Source: Acidobacteriota bacterium
GTDB taxonomy: Bacteria; Acidobacteriota; Thermoanaerobaculia; Multivoradales; J023
Length of the DNA stretch: 64,000 bases
Assembly: GCA_029263395.1 (NCBI GenBank)
Contig: JAJCXO010000208.1
Span: 1-64,000 of the forward strand
Reading direction: 5' to 3'
Shown here in pieces: positions 9,294 through 19,112 of the stretch. The notes beneath the pieces are model-generated. The model saw only the letters and a list, made by a program, of their open reading frames with translations. It did not search any database and was not told where the DNA came from. Numbering within the stretch: the stretch's first letter is position 1; each line of letters opens with the position of its first letter. The position numbers were made by a program, and so were the translations under genes.

Positions 9294-12200
9294 ATGGGTA
9301 AGTACCTGGTGCTCTGTCTTATCGCTTTGGGGCTACCGATCTGTGCGCTGGCTGAGGATCAAGGGAGTGCCAGCTCCATTCTCGAGCAGGCCCACCGCGA
9401 GTTCACCACGGCACTAGAACTACACCGTCAAGGCGAGCTGAACAAAGCTACCGAGCGCATGGAGAGCTTTGTTGACATCAACACTGCGGTGCTGGGGCCC
9501 AATGCTGAGAGTACGGTCAAAGGTCGGCTGTTGCTGGCTATTTGGTCTGGCCAACAGGGTGACCCGAGACGCGCTCAGATGCTGAGCGAACCCATTGTCC
9601 ATCAAGACGCCCTGAGTGATGCTGGGAGAGAAACTCTCGCGCTGCTCGAGTCGCTGGCTGGAGTCTTCTTCAAGGCGCGCTACATCGAAGATGCCAAGAG
9701 TATCCTCCAACGAGTCGTCAGCATTCGGGAACAGGATCCAACCCAGGAACCCGAAGAGCTAGCTCGGACCCTCGATCGGCTTTCGGGTCTACTGGAGATT
9801 ACTGGGGACCTGGAACCTGCAATGCAGTTTGCTGAGAGATTGCTCGAACTGCAAAAGAGTCGGTTCGGTATCGACCACCGAGAAACCGCCGCAGGCTACG
9901 ATACCGTAGCCCGAATCCAATACAAGAGTGGTGAGCTCTGGGCAGCCAAAGCGACTCATGAGAAGGCTTTGGATATCCGGACAACTCTCTTTGGCGAGCG
10001 GAGTCCCGAGGCCGCGGGCAGTCTCTACGAGGTTGGTTCTACGCTGCTGGAGTTGGGGCGATACGTCGAAGCACGAGACAAGCTGGGGACTGCTCTGGAG
10101 ATCCGGCGTGAGAAACTGGGCTCGGATCACCTGGACACTGCGGAATCCCTCAATGCGGTCGCGTTGCTTCTAGCTGCCGAAGGAAATTTCTCAGAAGCTC
10201 AGAATCACCTTCAGCAGGCGCTGGAGATCGCGCGCAAGCATCTTCCTGAAAACCATTCAGACTTGGCGACCGGCTTGGCCAATCTCGCCACGATGATCTC
10301 GGTTACCGGCGACCTCGGGACTGCACATCGTCATACCGAACAAGCGTTGGCCATGCACGAGCGTAGGCTCGGAGCCGATCATTGGCGTACCGCATCGACT
10401 AGAGCACAGCTGGGCGCGATCGCAGCGAATCTCGGTGATCTCGAGCAGGCTGAAGAATGCTTTGCGAGTGCCTGGCCGGTTCTCGCAAAGATGCTTGGGC
10501 GAAATCATCACAAGACTCTGGAGGTGCGGTGGAACCTTGGGGCTCTACTGCTAGAAAGGGGCGAGGCGCGGAAAGCAGTCGGCCACTTGAAGCAGTGTCG
10601 GGCCGCCACAGAGGAAAACTTCAATCCGGTCAGACCGTTCTGCCTCAGCGATCTGGCGCGAGCTTCGGCCGAGTCGGGAGACCTGGACTCGGCGCGGGCC
10701 GATTTCAGAAGGGCACTGCACCAGTCCGAGCAGCTCTTTGGTCCATCCCATCCCTTGGCCTTGCTGCTTCGAGGCGATTTCGCTCGCTTCCTGTTCTGGG
10801 ATCTGAGGCGTCCCCTGGAAGCGCGGCAGCACTTCGAACGAGGGTGGCAGGAAGCGCGCCGAGTCGTTGGGGCTAGGCACGTGTTAACCGCCAGCCTTGC
10901 GTTTGATCTCAGTGGCCTTCACCTCGTTCTCGCCGACTCTCTCGATGATCAACAGGGTGCCGACGCTAAGCATGCCTATCACCTAGAACAAGCCATTGTG
11001 CTGGCAGAGGAGGCGCTGGAAGGGTTCGAGGCAATGATCCAGCTGAACGCCTATGGGCTGTCTGAGAAGCAACAGCGCCTTTTTCTAGAGCGGTTCGGGT
11101 CGAGCCACGCAATATCCCTCCATCTAGCCCATGCGCCCGGGGATCCGCGCGCCGCACGCTTGGCTCTCGAGACGGTCTGGCGCTTCAAGGGCAGAAGTTT
11201 GGAGGCGGCCTTGGATGCTCAGAGCCAGGTTGCCGTGAGCGATCCTCGATTCGAGGAGCTGAGACGTCTTCGGAGCTCGAGGGGCTATCTCTTGATGCAA
11301 TCCGCGTTTGTTGGGCCCGCGGCACGTCGTACGTATCTGGAAAAACTCGATCAGGAGATCGCCTCGCTCGAAAGAGATCTTGCAAGCTCTTTTGAAAATG
11401 GTCGCAGCGCGGTGCCTTCGATCACGGTCGAGAACATACAGGCGAAATTGAAACCGAAGGCAACTCTGGTAGAGCTTTCAAGCTTTTTTCTTCTGAAGAA
11501 TCCATCACGCCGTGTCCGTGATCAAGGGGCCAAACTACACTACGCGGCCTCTGTGCTGAGCTCGACGGGCGATCCTCAGTGGGTGGACCTCGGGCCAGTG
11601 GAGGTCATCGAAGGGGTGGTCCGAGAGTTTCTCGAGGCGATCACATCAGGAGGCGATGTCGGGCCGCCAGCCAAGGAGCTGTTCCGTAGAACCATTGGCC
11701 CTGTCGAACACATCCTCGAGCCAGCAGCGGAATTGATTATTTCGCCGGATGGTCTGCTGCAAGCTGTGCCGTTCGCAGCTCTTGTCGATGCGACAGGAAA
11801 CTACCTTGTCGAACGTCACTCTTTGAGCTACCTGTCGAGTGGTCGAGATCTACTTCAGCAGAGAGCGGCTGAAGGCAGTCGTCAGCCGCCGTTGTTGGTC
11901 GGAGCTCCAGACTTTGGGGAGTGCTCGGAACGGGGCGCAAAGGCTCGGAGTGAGGATTCACGCTGGGTCGATCTCGGCCCACTTTGCTTTGGTCGTCTGG
12001 ATCACACTTTGGATGAGGTCGTCGAGATCGGCGGAATCTTGGGACTGCCTGATGAGCGCATACTGTCCGGCGAACATGCCACCGAAGCAGCGATCAAGAA
12101 TGTCCAGGGGCCAAAGATCCTTCACCTCGCGACGCACGGCTTCTTCGTGAAAGACACTGCTGCACCCGCCGACAATCGCGCTCTAACCAGGCAACCAGAA

Positions 12201-12755
12201 CCGGCGATGCTTCGGTCGGGTCTGGCTTTGGGAGGAGCGAATAGCTGGAATCGTAAGCATCAGGCCGACAGCGGCACGTTTTCAGGATTGAGAGATGACG
12301 GATTGTTGACGGCTCTGGAGCTTCGCGACCTGGACCTGCATGGTACGGAAGTCGTCGTACTCTCTGCTTGCGAAACCGGCATGGGCACCATTCGTCATAC
12401 TCAGGGTGTGTTGGGACTTCGGCGAGCATTGGTCTTGGCAGGCTCCGAGAGTCAGGTCATGACCTTGTGGAAGGTTGCTGACGAACCCACCAAGGAGCTC
12501 ATGGTCTCGTGGTACCGGCAGCTCGACCAGGGCGTTGCCCGTTCGAAAGCTCTCCGTCGAGTGCAACTCGCTGTTTTGAAGGGTAAACCTCTTCCTGAGA
12601 CAGGTGTGCGGCTGCGCGGGAGAGGAAGCCGACCACTGAACAATGGGGCGCTTCCTGCTGATTCTCGCCACCCCTACTACTGGGCCAGCTTCATCCTGGC
12701 CGGCAAAACAGGTCCGTTGGCCGACGCTGGTGAGGCGTTTGGAGCACCTGATTGA
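9294..12755 (+). CDS. Exported kinesin-light-chain-type TPR-CHAT protein (CHAT 2)
   Basis: The start was placed at ATG 9294 because a strong ribosome site (AAGGAGGGGG) lies just before it and a signal peptide (MGKYLVLCLIALGLPICALA) follows. The frame is open further upstream but without support. Of 1153 residues, about 40-590 are repeated TPR units of the 42-residue TPR_12 type (LFGERSPEAAGSLYEVGSTLLELGR-like). The CHAT domain occupies the C-terminal third, with His948 in HLATHGFF and Cys1026 in LSACETGMG. It belongs to a different CHAT subfamily from the other three in this window (insertion before the Cys, different C-terminus). It sits 105 bases behind CHAT 1 and converges on CHAT 3 with a 31-base gap. 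Confidence 0.85.
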   Translation: MGKYLVLCLIALGLPICALAEDQGSASSILEQAHREFTTALELHRQGELNKATERMESFVDINTAVLGPNAESTVKGRLLLAIWSGQQGDPRRAQMLSEPIVHQDALSDAGRETLALLESLAGVFFKARYIEDAKSILQRVVSIREQDPTQEPEELARTLDRLSGLLEITGDLEPAMQFAERLLELQKSRFGIDHRETAAGYDTVARIQYKSGELWAAKATHEKALDIRTTLFGERSPEAAGSLYEVGSTLLELGRYVEARDKLGTALEIRREKLGSDHLDTAESLNAVALLLAAEGNFSEAQNHLQQALEIARKHLPENHSDLATGLANLATMISVTGDLGTAHRHTEQALAMHERRLGADHWRTASTRAQLGAIAANLGDLEQAEECFASAWPVLAKMLGRNHHKTLEVRWNLGALLLERGEARKAVGHLKQCRAATEENFNPVRPFCLSDLARASAESGDLDSARADFRRALHQSEQLFGPSHPLALLLRGDFARFLFWDLRRPLEARQHFERGWQEARRVVGARHVLTASLAFDLSGLHLVLADSLDDQQGADAKHAYHLEQAIVLAEEALEGFEAMIQLNAYGLSEKQQRLFLERFGSSHAISLHLAHAPGDPRAARLALETVWRFKGRSLEAALDAQSQVAVSDPRFEELRRLRSSRGYLLMQSAFVGPAARRTYLEKLDQEIASLERDLASSFENGRSAVPSITVENIQAKLKPKATLVELSSFFLLKNPSRRVRDQGAKLHYAASVLSSTGDPQWVDLGPVEVIEGVVREFLEAITSGGDVGPPAKELFRRTIGPVEHILEPAAELIISPDGLLQAVPFAALVDATGNYLVERHSLSYLSSGRDLLQQRAAEGSRQPPLLVGAPDFGECSERGAKARSEDSRWVDLGPLCFGRLDHTLDEVVEIGGILGLPDERILSGEHATEAAIKNVQGPKILHLATHGFFVKDTAAPADNRALTRQPEPAMLRSGLALGGANSWNRKHQADSGTFSGLRDDGLLTALELRDLDLHGTEVVVLSACETGMGTIRHTQGVLGLRRALVLAGSESQVMTLWKVADEPTKELMVSWYRQLDQGVARSKALRRVQLAVLKGKPLPETGVRLRGRGSRPLNNGALPADSRHPYYWASFILAGKTGPLADAGEAFGAPD

Positions 12756-12786
12756 CGAACCGTCACGTGATGCCGATTAGGAAACA

Positions 12787-15700
12787 CTACGGCCGAGATC
12801 CGAAGGAAGGCAAGCTCCAGGTAGCGAAAGGGTCTCCTGTCGCTATGAAGGCCGCCCAGTAGTAAGTCGCTTCTGGGTACTTACCGATCAGTTCCAACTG
12901 TGCCTCCCGAAGAGCGTCGGCTACGCTAATGCTGCCTTTCAGGTATGCCGTATAGAAAGCTGCCATTAACTGAGCCGAAGCCTCGTCGTCGATCGGCCAG
13001 AGAGTCGACACTACGGTACGACTTCCCGCTGCCAGGAAAGCCTGGGTCAGGCCATGGATATCTTCTCCTCGCGTGACTTCTCCCAAGGCTGTCTGACATG
13101 CCGAAAGTACAACGAGGTCGGTTCCGGTTAAGTCTAGCCGGTCTCTTACTTCACGCATCTCCAACAGACCATCTTCAACTGGACCGGCACTCAGCAAGAG
13201 TCTGCTCCGAGCAGGATCCTCCGATAGATACTGCCCATGTGCTGCCAGGTGAAGAAGACGGAGCCTCCCGCTGTGCTTGTAGATCTCTTCCTCGGTCGCC
13301 TTGCCGCCTAACAAGGGGTGGCCTCCCAGGAGATCGGAGACCGCCATCGCTTCTTTTCGTGCGCCGACCAGCGGTTCGAGAGCATTGGCTGGATCTCCCA
13401 GCACCAGAGCTTCGCTTACCTCCGCTTTGTTGGCTTGGGACAAGAACTCGAGGATTGTCGCGCTGGGGGCTAGAGAAAGCGAGAAACTTTCAACGAGGTA
13501 ACGCCCGGTTTCCGGGTTGCGAAGAGCCGCAAAGGGTAAGTGGTGTAGGAAGCCATGAGGTATCAAGATGAGTTGTCGGCGATCGAGCCAAGGTGCGACC
13601 GGATCGATCAATCTGCGATACAAGACAGTGGAGGGATCGCCCACCGATTTTGTGCACGTGCTCAGAAGCGACGCTCCGCGTTCGGCAGCCAATCGCTTTG
13701 CATTGTCATGATTTCCCTGAAGGTGCAGTTCTTGCGCCGAACAGATCAATTCTTCAATATCTTTCTCAGTCAGTGGGATCGAGGTCAGGTCGATGCCATC
13801 TCGATCCACGACCCAAATCCACAGATAGGAGGTTTCCGGCTTCCTATAGCCAAGAAAATAGGAGACTATCGCGGCATCTTGCTTTAGAACCGTCCGCTGT
13901 AAGTGCTTCAGAGTCACCGGCTCCTTCGGATGCCATCTAGTCCCTTCCCCCGGCATGTCCGTCGAAGGGCCTTCACCTAACGGGCTCGCAGGGCCAAGGA
14001 CCCGCCGAAGCGCCCAGGCGCGGCCCTTCTCGGCATAGGCGAATGCCTCTTCTGGATTTGACCGAGCTAGGATGTCGACAGCCATCCGGTAGAGATGATG
14101 GCCCGAGTCCTCGATCAACCCGGTAACGGCATCCGGATCTTCGATCGTGGCGAGGAAAGTCTCGAGAATACCGATCGCTCGCTTGCTGGTTTCGGCAGCA
14201 TTTTCGTCGACGTGTTCCTGTTCCGCATTTCTCAAGACAACTGATGACATCAATAACTGAGCCTCCTGAAGTTGGCTGATCGAGAGGTGAGAGTAGCTAG
14301 AAACGTCTTGGATTATTTGCGTGAATAATTTTGATCTGCCGTCAATGGCTTCCTCGATGACTTGAGCAAATATCTGGATCAATAGTGAGTTAGAGCGCTT
14401 CATCTTGTCTAGAAACAGGTGTGTGTCAGACACTGATTTTCCTTCGTGCCTTTCTCGTGCATTCATATACTCAATGAGCAGGTCTGCTAGCTTGAGATAT
14501 TCGAGCATTTCCGCTCTTTCGTCCTCTTCGAAGTCTTCGGCTAGTTGCCTGAAAGCTTCGAGGTACTCTGTAACTTCCTTTTCTGTGTGATCCTGGCTTT
14601 CTAGCTCTAAAAGAACTCTACTCTCGTTTGATTTTCGTAGGACTTCTGAAGTTGTGAACAGCTTAGACGACACGAACAGATCTCGATTGCCAGTCCGTTC
14701 GACCCTCCTCTCGAGAGCTTCTAGATGCTGTTGTTGCTCGTGCTTGTTGTTGAGTTTTCCATATGACCAAATAAGCAGTGTATGTGCGAGGTCTACTTCA
14801 TAGTCTTCTGTTTTATCTAATCGCCGGTCACCTACTGCGGTAAGTCTACGTTCAAGCAGGCCGATAGCTTGCTCGAAAAGGCCCATCTCGAAGAGTTCTA
14901 GGCCCAGCTCGAAGAGCAGGCGCGCTTCAAGAAAGGGCTCACTGGAAGAGCGAGCGGTGGCTTGTGCGACGTCCATTGCCGCCAGGGCTTCATCTATGAG
15001 CCCGGCTCGCAAGAAAAGGCGAGCTTTGCCAGCCCGAAGTCGAGCCGATTTCGAGGAGTGCGCGACCTCGAGGTCATAGATGTCAGAATAGTGGTTCAAG
15101 GCTTCGCTGACTCCTTGGAGCTCGCGCGATTTCTGCAGGGCGATTCCCGAGTGACTTGCGGCGCGACTCGTCTGATTTCGACACGCTAAGCTCCGCGCGA
15201 AGAAACGATGACTCATTGAGGAAGCAAACGTACTGTAGATTCGGGCGATAAGCTTGGGCTCTGTTTCTTCGAGCTCGGCGTGGGTCTCGGACATCTCTTC
15301 GTCAAAAGAGCGCATGATAGCCGTGAGAAGACGAAGCGTTTGCGATTCAGGTTGTCTCTCGATTCCCTCTGCATAGTCAATGGCCTTCAGAAAATGGGTC
15401 TCTGCGAGGTGAGGATCGCCCCGTGTGTCAGTGATCATTGCCGACATGAGATGAAGCAACCACTTCGAGGGAGAGTCGGAGCTGGTTTCGAAACCCTCGA
15501 GGGCTCCCTCGAAATGGTCTGAAGCAGAGTTTAGGTCATCGGAGCGCAAAGACTCCAGACCCTCAAGTAGTTGGCAGATCGGGAGGTCTTCGCTCTGTAC
15601 CCTGGCGTTGCACTGGGGGGCGACGGCTCGTGATTCTGGAGAAAGCGGCAGAGATCCGACTCTAGGCGGGCAGAATTCTCTACTGCCCTCGACCGACCAG

Positions 15701-16488
15701 CTCCAAGACTGAGCCATCGACTCAACGATTAACTCTGCCTGGGCAAGCCCTTCCCTGCCTAAAGCCAGTTGTTGATCGGCCTTCTGCGGATGGCCCTGGC
15801 ACAAGAGATTGAATCCGACAAGCATTCGAAGGCTTGCTGTCATACTATGCAGAAGAGCTTTGCGAAATAGCATCCCTGAGAACGGATTCTGGAGCCACTC
15901 CTCGATCTCTTCATCTTCTTCATACGAATCGAGGACTACAAGAAGCTCGCGGGTACGGCTTGACATCGGAGCAATGAAGACTGCCTCGAGATGTAGTTCC
16001 AAGAGTCTCAGGCCGTTGTCAGCATAGAGTTGACTGTCAGAGTAGTCTTCATCGAGAAAAGCGGTCATTCCTCTCAAGGCCTGGACCGACCAGATACCCC
16101 AGGGGTCGCCGGCCTCCCTGTAGAACGCCAACGCTTCACGGAGCTGGAGTTCCGCTCTGCCCGTGTCGTTTTCGGAGAGAAATTTGACGCCCCGCAAAAC
16201 TTGACACTTTGCCCGCTCGCCCTCTATTGCTGATTCCTGGCAAGCTGCGAGCTCGCTCGATACGTTTGGGGTCAGAAGCTCTTTGCCCCAACCATGCGAG
16301 GTTCCAGAGGAGCGCGATACCTCACACGCCTCGGCAGCTGCCTCGAGTGAGAGATCTTGTTCGACATCGCCAAATAGATCGGATTGTCCATTGAGGGCGG
16401 CTGGGCACAGGAATATCAAGGTATATACAAACCGGAGTAAAGACCAGGGTTTGTGCGGCCGTCTTGATACCATAAGCGTTTCTTTCAC
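12787..16488 (-). CDS. Exported TPR-CHAT protein (CHAT 3)
   Basis: The 1233-residue product begins METLMVSR-like with a hydrophobic stretch near residues 15-35, probably a signal peptide. It has a long helical, TPR-like body and a CHAT domain at the end with His1084 (HLAAHGQY) and Cys1131 (LSACQTALGEVTRGED). The RAWALRRVLG segment before the CHAT domain matches CHAT 1 and CHAT 4. The middle (about residues 560-780) has no clear TPR signature and many acidic/Gln-rich helices. It lies 30 bases downstream of the TPR/proline-rich gene and probably belongs to the minus-strand operon that starts with the FadL-like gene at 18875. Confidence 0.85.
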   Translation of the reverse strand: MKETLMVSRRPHKPWSLLRFVYTLIFLCPAALNGQSDLFGDVEQDLSLEAAAEACEVSRSSGTSHGWGKELLTPNVSSELAACQESAIEGERAKCQVLRGVKFLSENDTGRAELQLREALAFYREAGDPWGIWSVQALRGMTAFLDEDYSDSQLYADNGLRLLELHLEAVFIAPMSSRTRELLVVLDSYEEDEEIEEWLQNPFSGMLFRKALLHSMTASLRMLVGFNLLCQGHPQKADQQLALGREGLAQAELIVESMAQSWSWSVEGSREFCPPRVGSLPLSPESRAVAPQCNARVQSEDLPICQLLEGLESLRSDDLNSASDHFEGALEGFETSSDSPSKWLLHLMSAMITDTRGDPHLAETHFLKAIDYAEGIERQPESQTLRLLTAIMRSFDEEMSETHAELEETEPKLIARIYSTFASSMSHRFFARSLACRNQTSRAASHSGIALQKSRELQGVSEALNHYSDIYDLEVAHSSKSARLRAGKARLFLRAGLIDEALAAMDVAQATARSSSEPFLEARLLFELGLELFEMGLFEQAIGLLERRLTAVGDRRLDKTEDYEVDLAHTLLIWSYGKLNNKHEQQQHLEALERRVERTGNRDLFVSSKLFTTSEVLRKSNESRVLLELESQDHTEKEVTEYLEAFRQLAEDFEEDERAEMLEYLKLADLLIEYMNARERHEGKSVSDTHLFLDKMKRSNSLLIQIFAQVIEEAIDGRSKLFTQIIQDVSSYSHLSISQLQEAQLLMSSVVLRNAEQEHVDENAAETSKRAIGILETFLATIEDPDAVTGLIEDSGHHLYRMAVDILARSNPEEAFAYAEKGRAWALRRVLGPASPLGEGPSTDMPGEGTRWHPKEPVTLKHLQRTVLKQDAAIVSYFLGYRKPETSYLWIWVVDRDGIDLTSIPLTEKDIEELICSAQELHLQGNHDNAKRLAAERGASLLSTCTKSVGDPSTVLYRRLIDPVAPWLDRRQLILIPHGFLHHLPFAALRNPETGRYLVESFSLSLAPSATILEFLSQANKAEVSEALVLGDPANALEPLVGARKEAMAVSDLLGGHPLLGGKATEEEIYKHSGRLRLLHLAAHGQYLSEDPARSRLLLSAGPVEDGLLEMREVRDRLDLTGTDLVVLSACQTALGEVTRGEDIHGLTQAFLAAGSRTVVSTLWPIDDEASAQLMAAFYTAYLKGSISVADALREAQLELIGKYPEATYYWAAFIATGDPFATWSLPSFGSRP

Positions 16489-16518
16489 GTTGCAATGGAT
16501 CTGGGATTGGAGGGGCTA

Positions 16519-17571
16519 CTAGCTTCCAAGCCCTAACTCTTGGGCCAGCTTTTCGAGCTCCCTGCGAGCTTCTTCAGCCTGGCTGCCCGCTTTTACGACC
16601 GCTTGAAGGTCGCCCTCGCGTTCACCGGCATGAAGCCGGGTACGAGCGCTGTTGAGCTTGCGGTAGGCTGCTTCATAGCGTTTCTGGAGCTCTGGATCTT
16701 GCCGAAACGCTGCGTGGCGGGTGCGATCCAGGTGCCGATCCAAACGGCCGGCCCACTCACCTGCTCGGCGCAACGCCTCCTGCACTTCCTGCGCTTTCTT
16801 GCCCAGAATTTCTCGCCTTGCGTCGATCACCTTGACGGGTGGGCTGGGTGGTGGCGGCTGGGCTCGCGGTGTTCCTCTGCCGCGCTGAGGGGTTGTCGGC
16901 GGTGACGGAGGTGGTGGCTGGACCCGCGTTCTACGATTGGAGCGTGTGGGTTGTGGAGTCGGTTTGAACGTCGTCGTTGGATTTTGGCCGCCAGGTGCTG
17001 GCGGCGGAGGTAAGGACGGTTTGACTCGAGGTCTGATATTGCGGCGGTTAGGAGGAGGAGGAGGCGGGGGTGGGTTGCCTCGGATGCCTCCGCTACGGCG
17101 AGTAGGGCCCGATGGTGGTGGCGGAGGTGGCGGTGGCGAGGGCGTGATGCCCAGTTTCTCACGGCACTTCTTCTCAGGACCCTTCATCGTGCTGCGCCCG
17201 CCAATACCGACCGCCCCCTCGTTGCGGGATCTGTCGAAGTTCGTCAAGGCATTGCGGCAGTCTCCTTGGTGAAAGAGCGCCAGTCCAAGGTAGAAGTACG
17301 GGATATAGCGCTCGAACTTCATGCCATAAACTCGAACCTTCTCTCCGGTGGCTTGCGGGTTCTTGTTGATGGCACGCCGCAGCCAATCCTCAGCGTCTTT
17401 CCAACGTCCCTGATCGCGTGCTTTGATTCCTTCCGCGAAGCATTCTTGCCAGGTTTGCGCCAGGACGGGCTGGACGTTCGATGTGAACGCCAAGACGAGC
17501 ACGATCGAACCGGCAAGAATTCTTTGGCGCATATTCTCGGGGGCGTTCCGAAGGAAAGACGCTTGGGACAT
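16519..17571 (-). CDS. Exported TPR protein with long proline-rich linkers
   Basis: The start was placed at 17571 because its ATG overlaps the stop of the upstream outer-membrane gene (TGATG), suggesting coupling; ATG 17532 is an alternative. The reading frame continues upstream but overlaps the neighbour. Of 350 residues, the N-terminus has a signal-like stretch. Then comes a TPR pair (CFAEGIKARDQGRWKDAEDWL, then YLGLALFHQGDCRNALTNFD). A low-complexity region of about 100 residues follows with several runs of 5-8 prolines. The C-terminus is a charged coiled coil (about 230-350). It may be a periplasmic scaffold; no enzymatic motif is seen. Its place between the barrel protein and CHAT 3 suggests it links them. 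Confidence 0.65.
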   Translation of the reverse strand: MSQASFLRNAPENMRQRILAGSIVLVLAFTSNVQPVLAQTWQECFAEGIKARDQGRWKDAEDWLRRAINKNPQATGEKVRVYGMKFERYIPYFYLGLALFHQGDCRNALTNFDRSRNEGAVGIGGRSTMKGPEKKCREKLGITPSPPPPPPPPSGPTRRSGGIRGNPPPPPPPPNRRNIRPRVKPSLPPPPAPGGQNPTTTFKPTPQPTRSNRRTRVQPPPPSPPTTPQRGRGTPRAQPPPPSPPVKVIDARREILGKKAQEVQEALRRAGEWAGRLDRHLDRTRHAAFRQDPELQKRYEAAYRKLNSARTRLHAGEREGDLQAVVKAGSQAEEARRELEKLAQELGLGS

Positions 17572-18875
17572 CAGAAACGATAGATTGCAGAAACAGCTGC
17601 CGTGTCGGCGTTCTCGGAGAAGTCCGCAGCAAGGTCGATCTGGAACTTCGAGGTGATCACCAGCCCGAGCCCCGCCGAATAGTGGAGCTCGTCCTCGCCT
17701 TTGAACAGACGAGCTTGGTTGGCATCCGAGCTGCCTTCGAAGCGTAGGCGGTGATCCGGATCCCACCACCCACCGACGCGTAGGGCGACGGGTATGACGT
17801 TGTTGGCGAAAACATATTCGACGCCGAAGTGATACTCGGTGACATCGTCGATGACGAAATCTTCTGGGTCGGTACTGTCACCCCTGAAAATGATGAAGAA
17901 GTCTTCAACCATCTGGGAGTACCTGACCTGATCGATATCGAAACTGACCGTAAGTGCCGGGCTGGGGCGAAACGTGAAGCCGAGCCCCAGGACGTCGGGG
18001 AGGTTGAAGACCGCCGGTTCTCCCATGGGCGACTGTGACGACGGCATGCCGGCGGCCGAGGCGACATCGATGTCGAACTCGGGTCCGAATCGGTAGACGA
18101 GCCCGATACTGGTCTTGCTGTTGACACTCGAGTCCCAACGCAACCCGACGAGGTATCCGAGTTCCTCGGATTCGCCGGTCTGGGTCTGATAGTTGATACG
18201 CAAATCGTTGTCGAAGTCGACTGCGGCGAAACTGGAGCTGGTGCGAAAGCGCTGGGTGAGCGAATCCAGCTCGAGAGAGTAGATCGAAGCCCCGTAGCCG
18301 ACCGCGAATCCACCCCATTTGTGAGCGAAAGAAACACCGACCTGAGAAATGTCGAGGTCGTAGCTGGACTGGACCGGAAACAGTCTCGAGGTCCTTGTGA
18401 AGATACCAGCGGTCTGAAATTGAGACCGAAACTTGGCCGCTTGATGGTAATAGAAAGCTATTGCCCAGTTTTGACGGGGATAGACGAAGGAAGCGTAGGA
18501 AATATCTTCTAAGTCTTCGTCCGAGGTGTCGAATTCGATAGTGGATAGATCATCGGCCCCGAATCCGGTTGCCGTTCCGGAGAATCGCCCGCGGCTCGCG
18601 AACGGAGTCGAGTAGCTCCACTGACGAAATTCAACCATGGCTTCCGGCTCGGATAACTGAAGCAATCCAGCAGGGTTCGAGTAGGCTGCGGTGGCGTCAT
18701 CGACTGAGCCGAGGAAAGCTCCGCCGAGACCGAGGCTCCGAGCTCCAGGGGTCGAGAAATTGAACTGAACGGCGCCGTTGGAGTCGTCGTCAGACTGAGC
18801 GTGAGCTCCGCTTGCAGAGACGACTACTAACGCCAGGATCATGAGTGCTGTCCGGTTTCGAGTACCCATATTCAT
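17571..18875 (-). CDS. FadL/PorV-like outer-membrane beta-barrel protein
   Basis: The start ATG at 18875 follows a GGGAGGAG ribosome site; an upstream in-frame ATG (18893) has none. The 434-residue protein has a signal peptide ending AHAQ. It then has the N-terminal hatch signature of the OmpP1/FadL/PorV group: GARSLGLGGAFLGSVDDATAAYSNPAGL. The remainder is alternating amphipathic strands ending in an aromatic residue (IYRF), as expected for a barrel inserted by BAM. Family members move hydrophobic compounds or act as surface-attachment shuttles. It is the first gene of a likely operon with the TPR/proline-rich protein and CHAT 3, suggesting a surface-linked complex. Confidence 0.8.
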   Translation of the reverse strand: MNMGTRNRTALMILALVVVSASGAHAQSDDDSNGAVQFNFSTPGARSLGLGGAFLGSVDDATAAYSNPAGLLQLSEPEAMVEFRQWSYSTPFASRGRFSGTATGFGADDLSTIEFDTSDEDLEDISYASFVYPRQNWAIAFYYHQAAKFRSQFQTAGIFTRTSRLFPVQSSYDLDISQVGVSFAHKWGGFAVGYGASIYSLELDSLTQRFRTSSSFAAVDFDNDLRINYQTQTGESEELGYLVGLRWDSSVNSKTSIGLVYRFGPEFDIDVASAAGMPSSQSPMGEPAVFNLPDVLGLGFTFRPSPALTVSFDIDQVRYSQMVEDFFIIFRGDSTDPEDFVIDDVTEYHFGVEYVFANNVIPVALRVGGWWDPDHRLRFEGSSDANQARLFKGEDELHYSAGLGLVITSKFQIDLAADFSENADTAAVSAIYRF

Positions 18876-19112
18876 TGCTGCTCCTCCCTTCATTCCCTTG
18901 TTGGCATAGAAGGGACCCTATGGTCCCCGGCTGTCGCGGCCGGCCTCGACCGCGCTCATAATCCAAAGACACCACCTCTCCGCGGTTGTGGCTCGAATTT
19001 CCGGATTTCTGCGAGAACACAAAGCCAGTCGGGTTGTGTCTACAAGTGCGAGCGGTCGGTAGGGCCTCTCCGATAGGTACCTGACGCCGCGAAGCTCGAC
19101 CAGGGAGATACT
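18876..19112. promoter_or_regulatory. Divergent promoter region, FadL-like operon versus ABC-vWA operon
   Basis: A gap of 237 bases between divergent operons should hold both promoters. Ribosome sites are visible on each side (GGGAGGAG on the minus strand; AGGGAGA before 19113). No operator or sigma-specific boxes could be assigned with confidence. Confidence 0.3.

Noticed and set aside
17572-17769. N-terminal extension of the proline-rich TPR protein
   Set aside because: It would overlap the FadL-like gene by 200 bases and puts the signal peptide in the interior.
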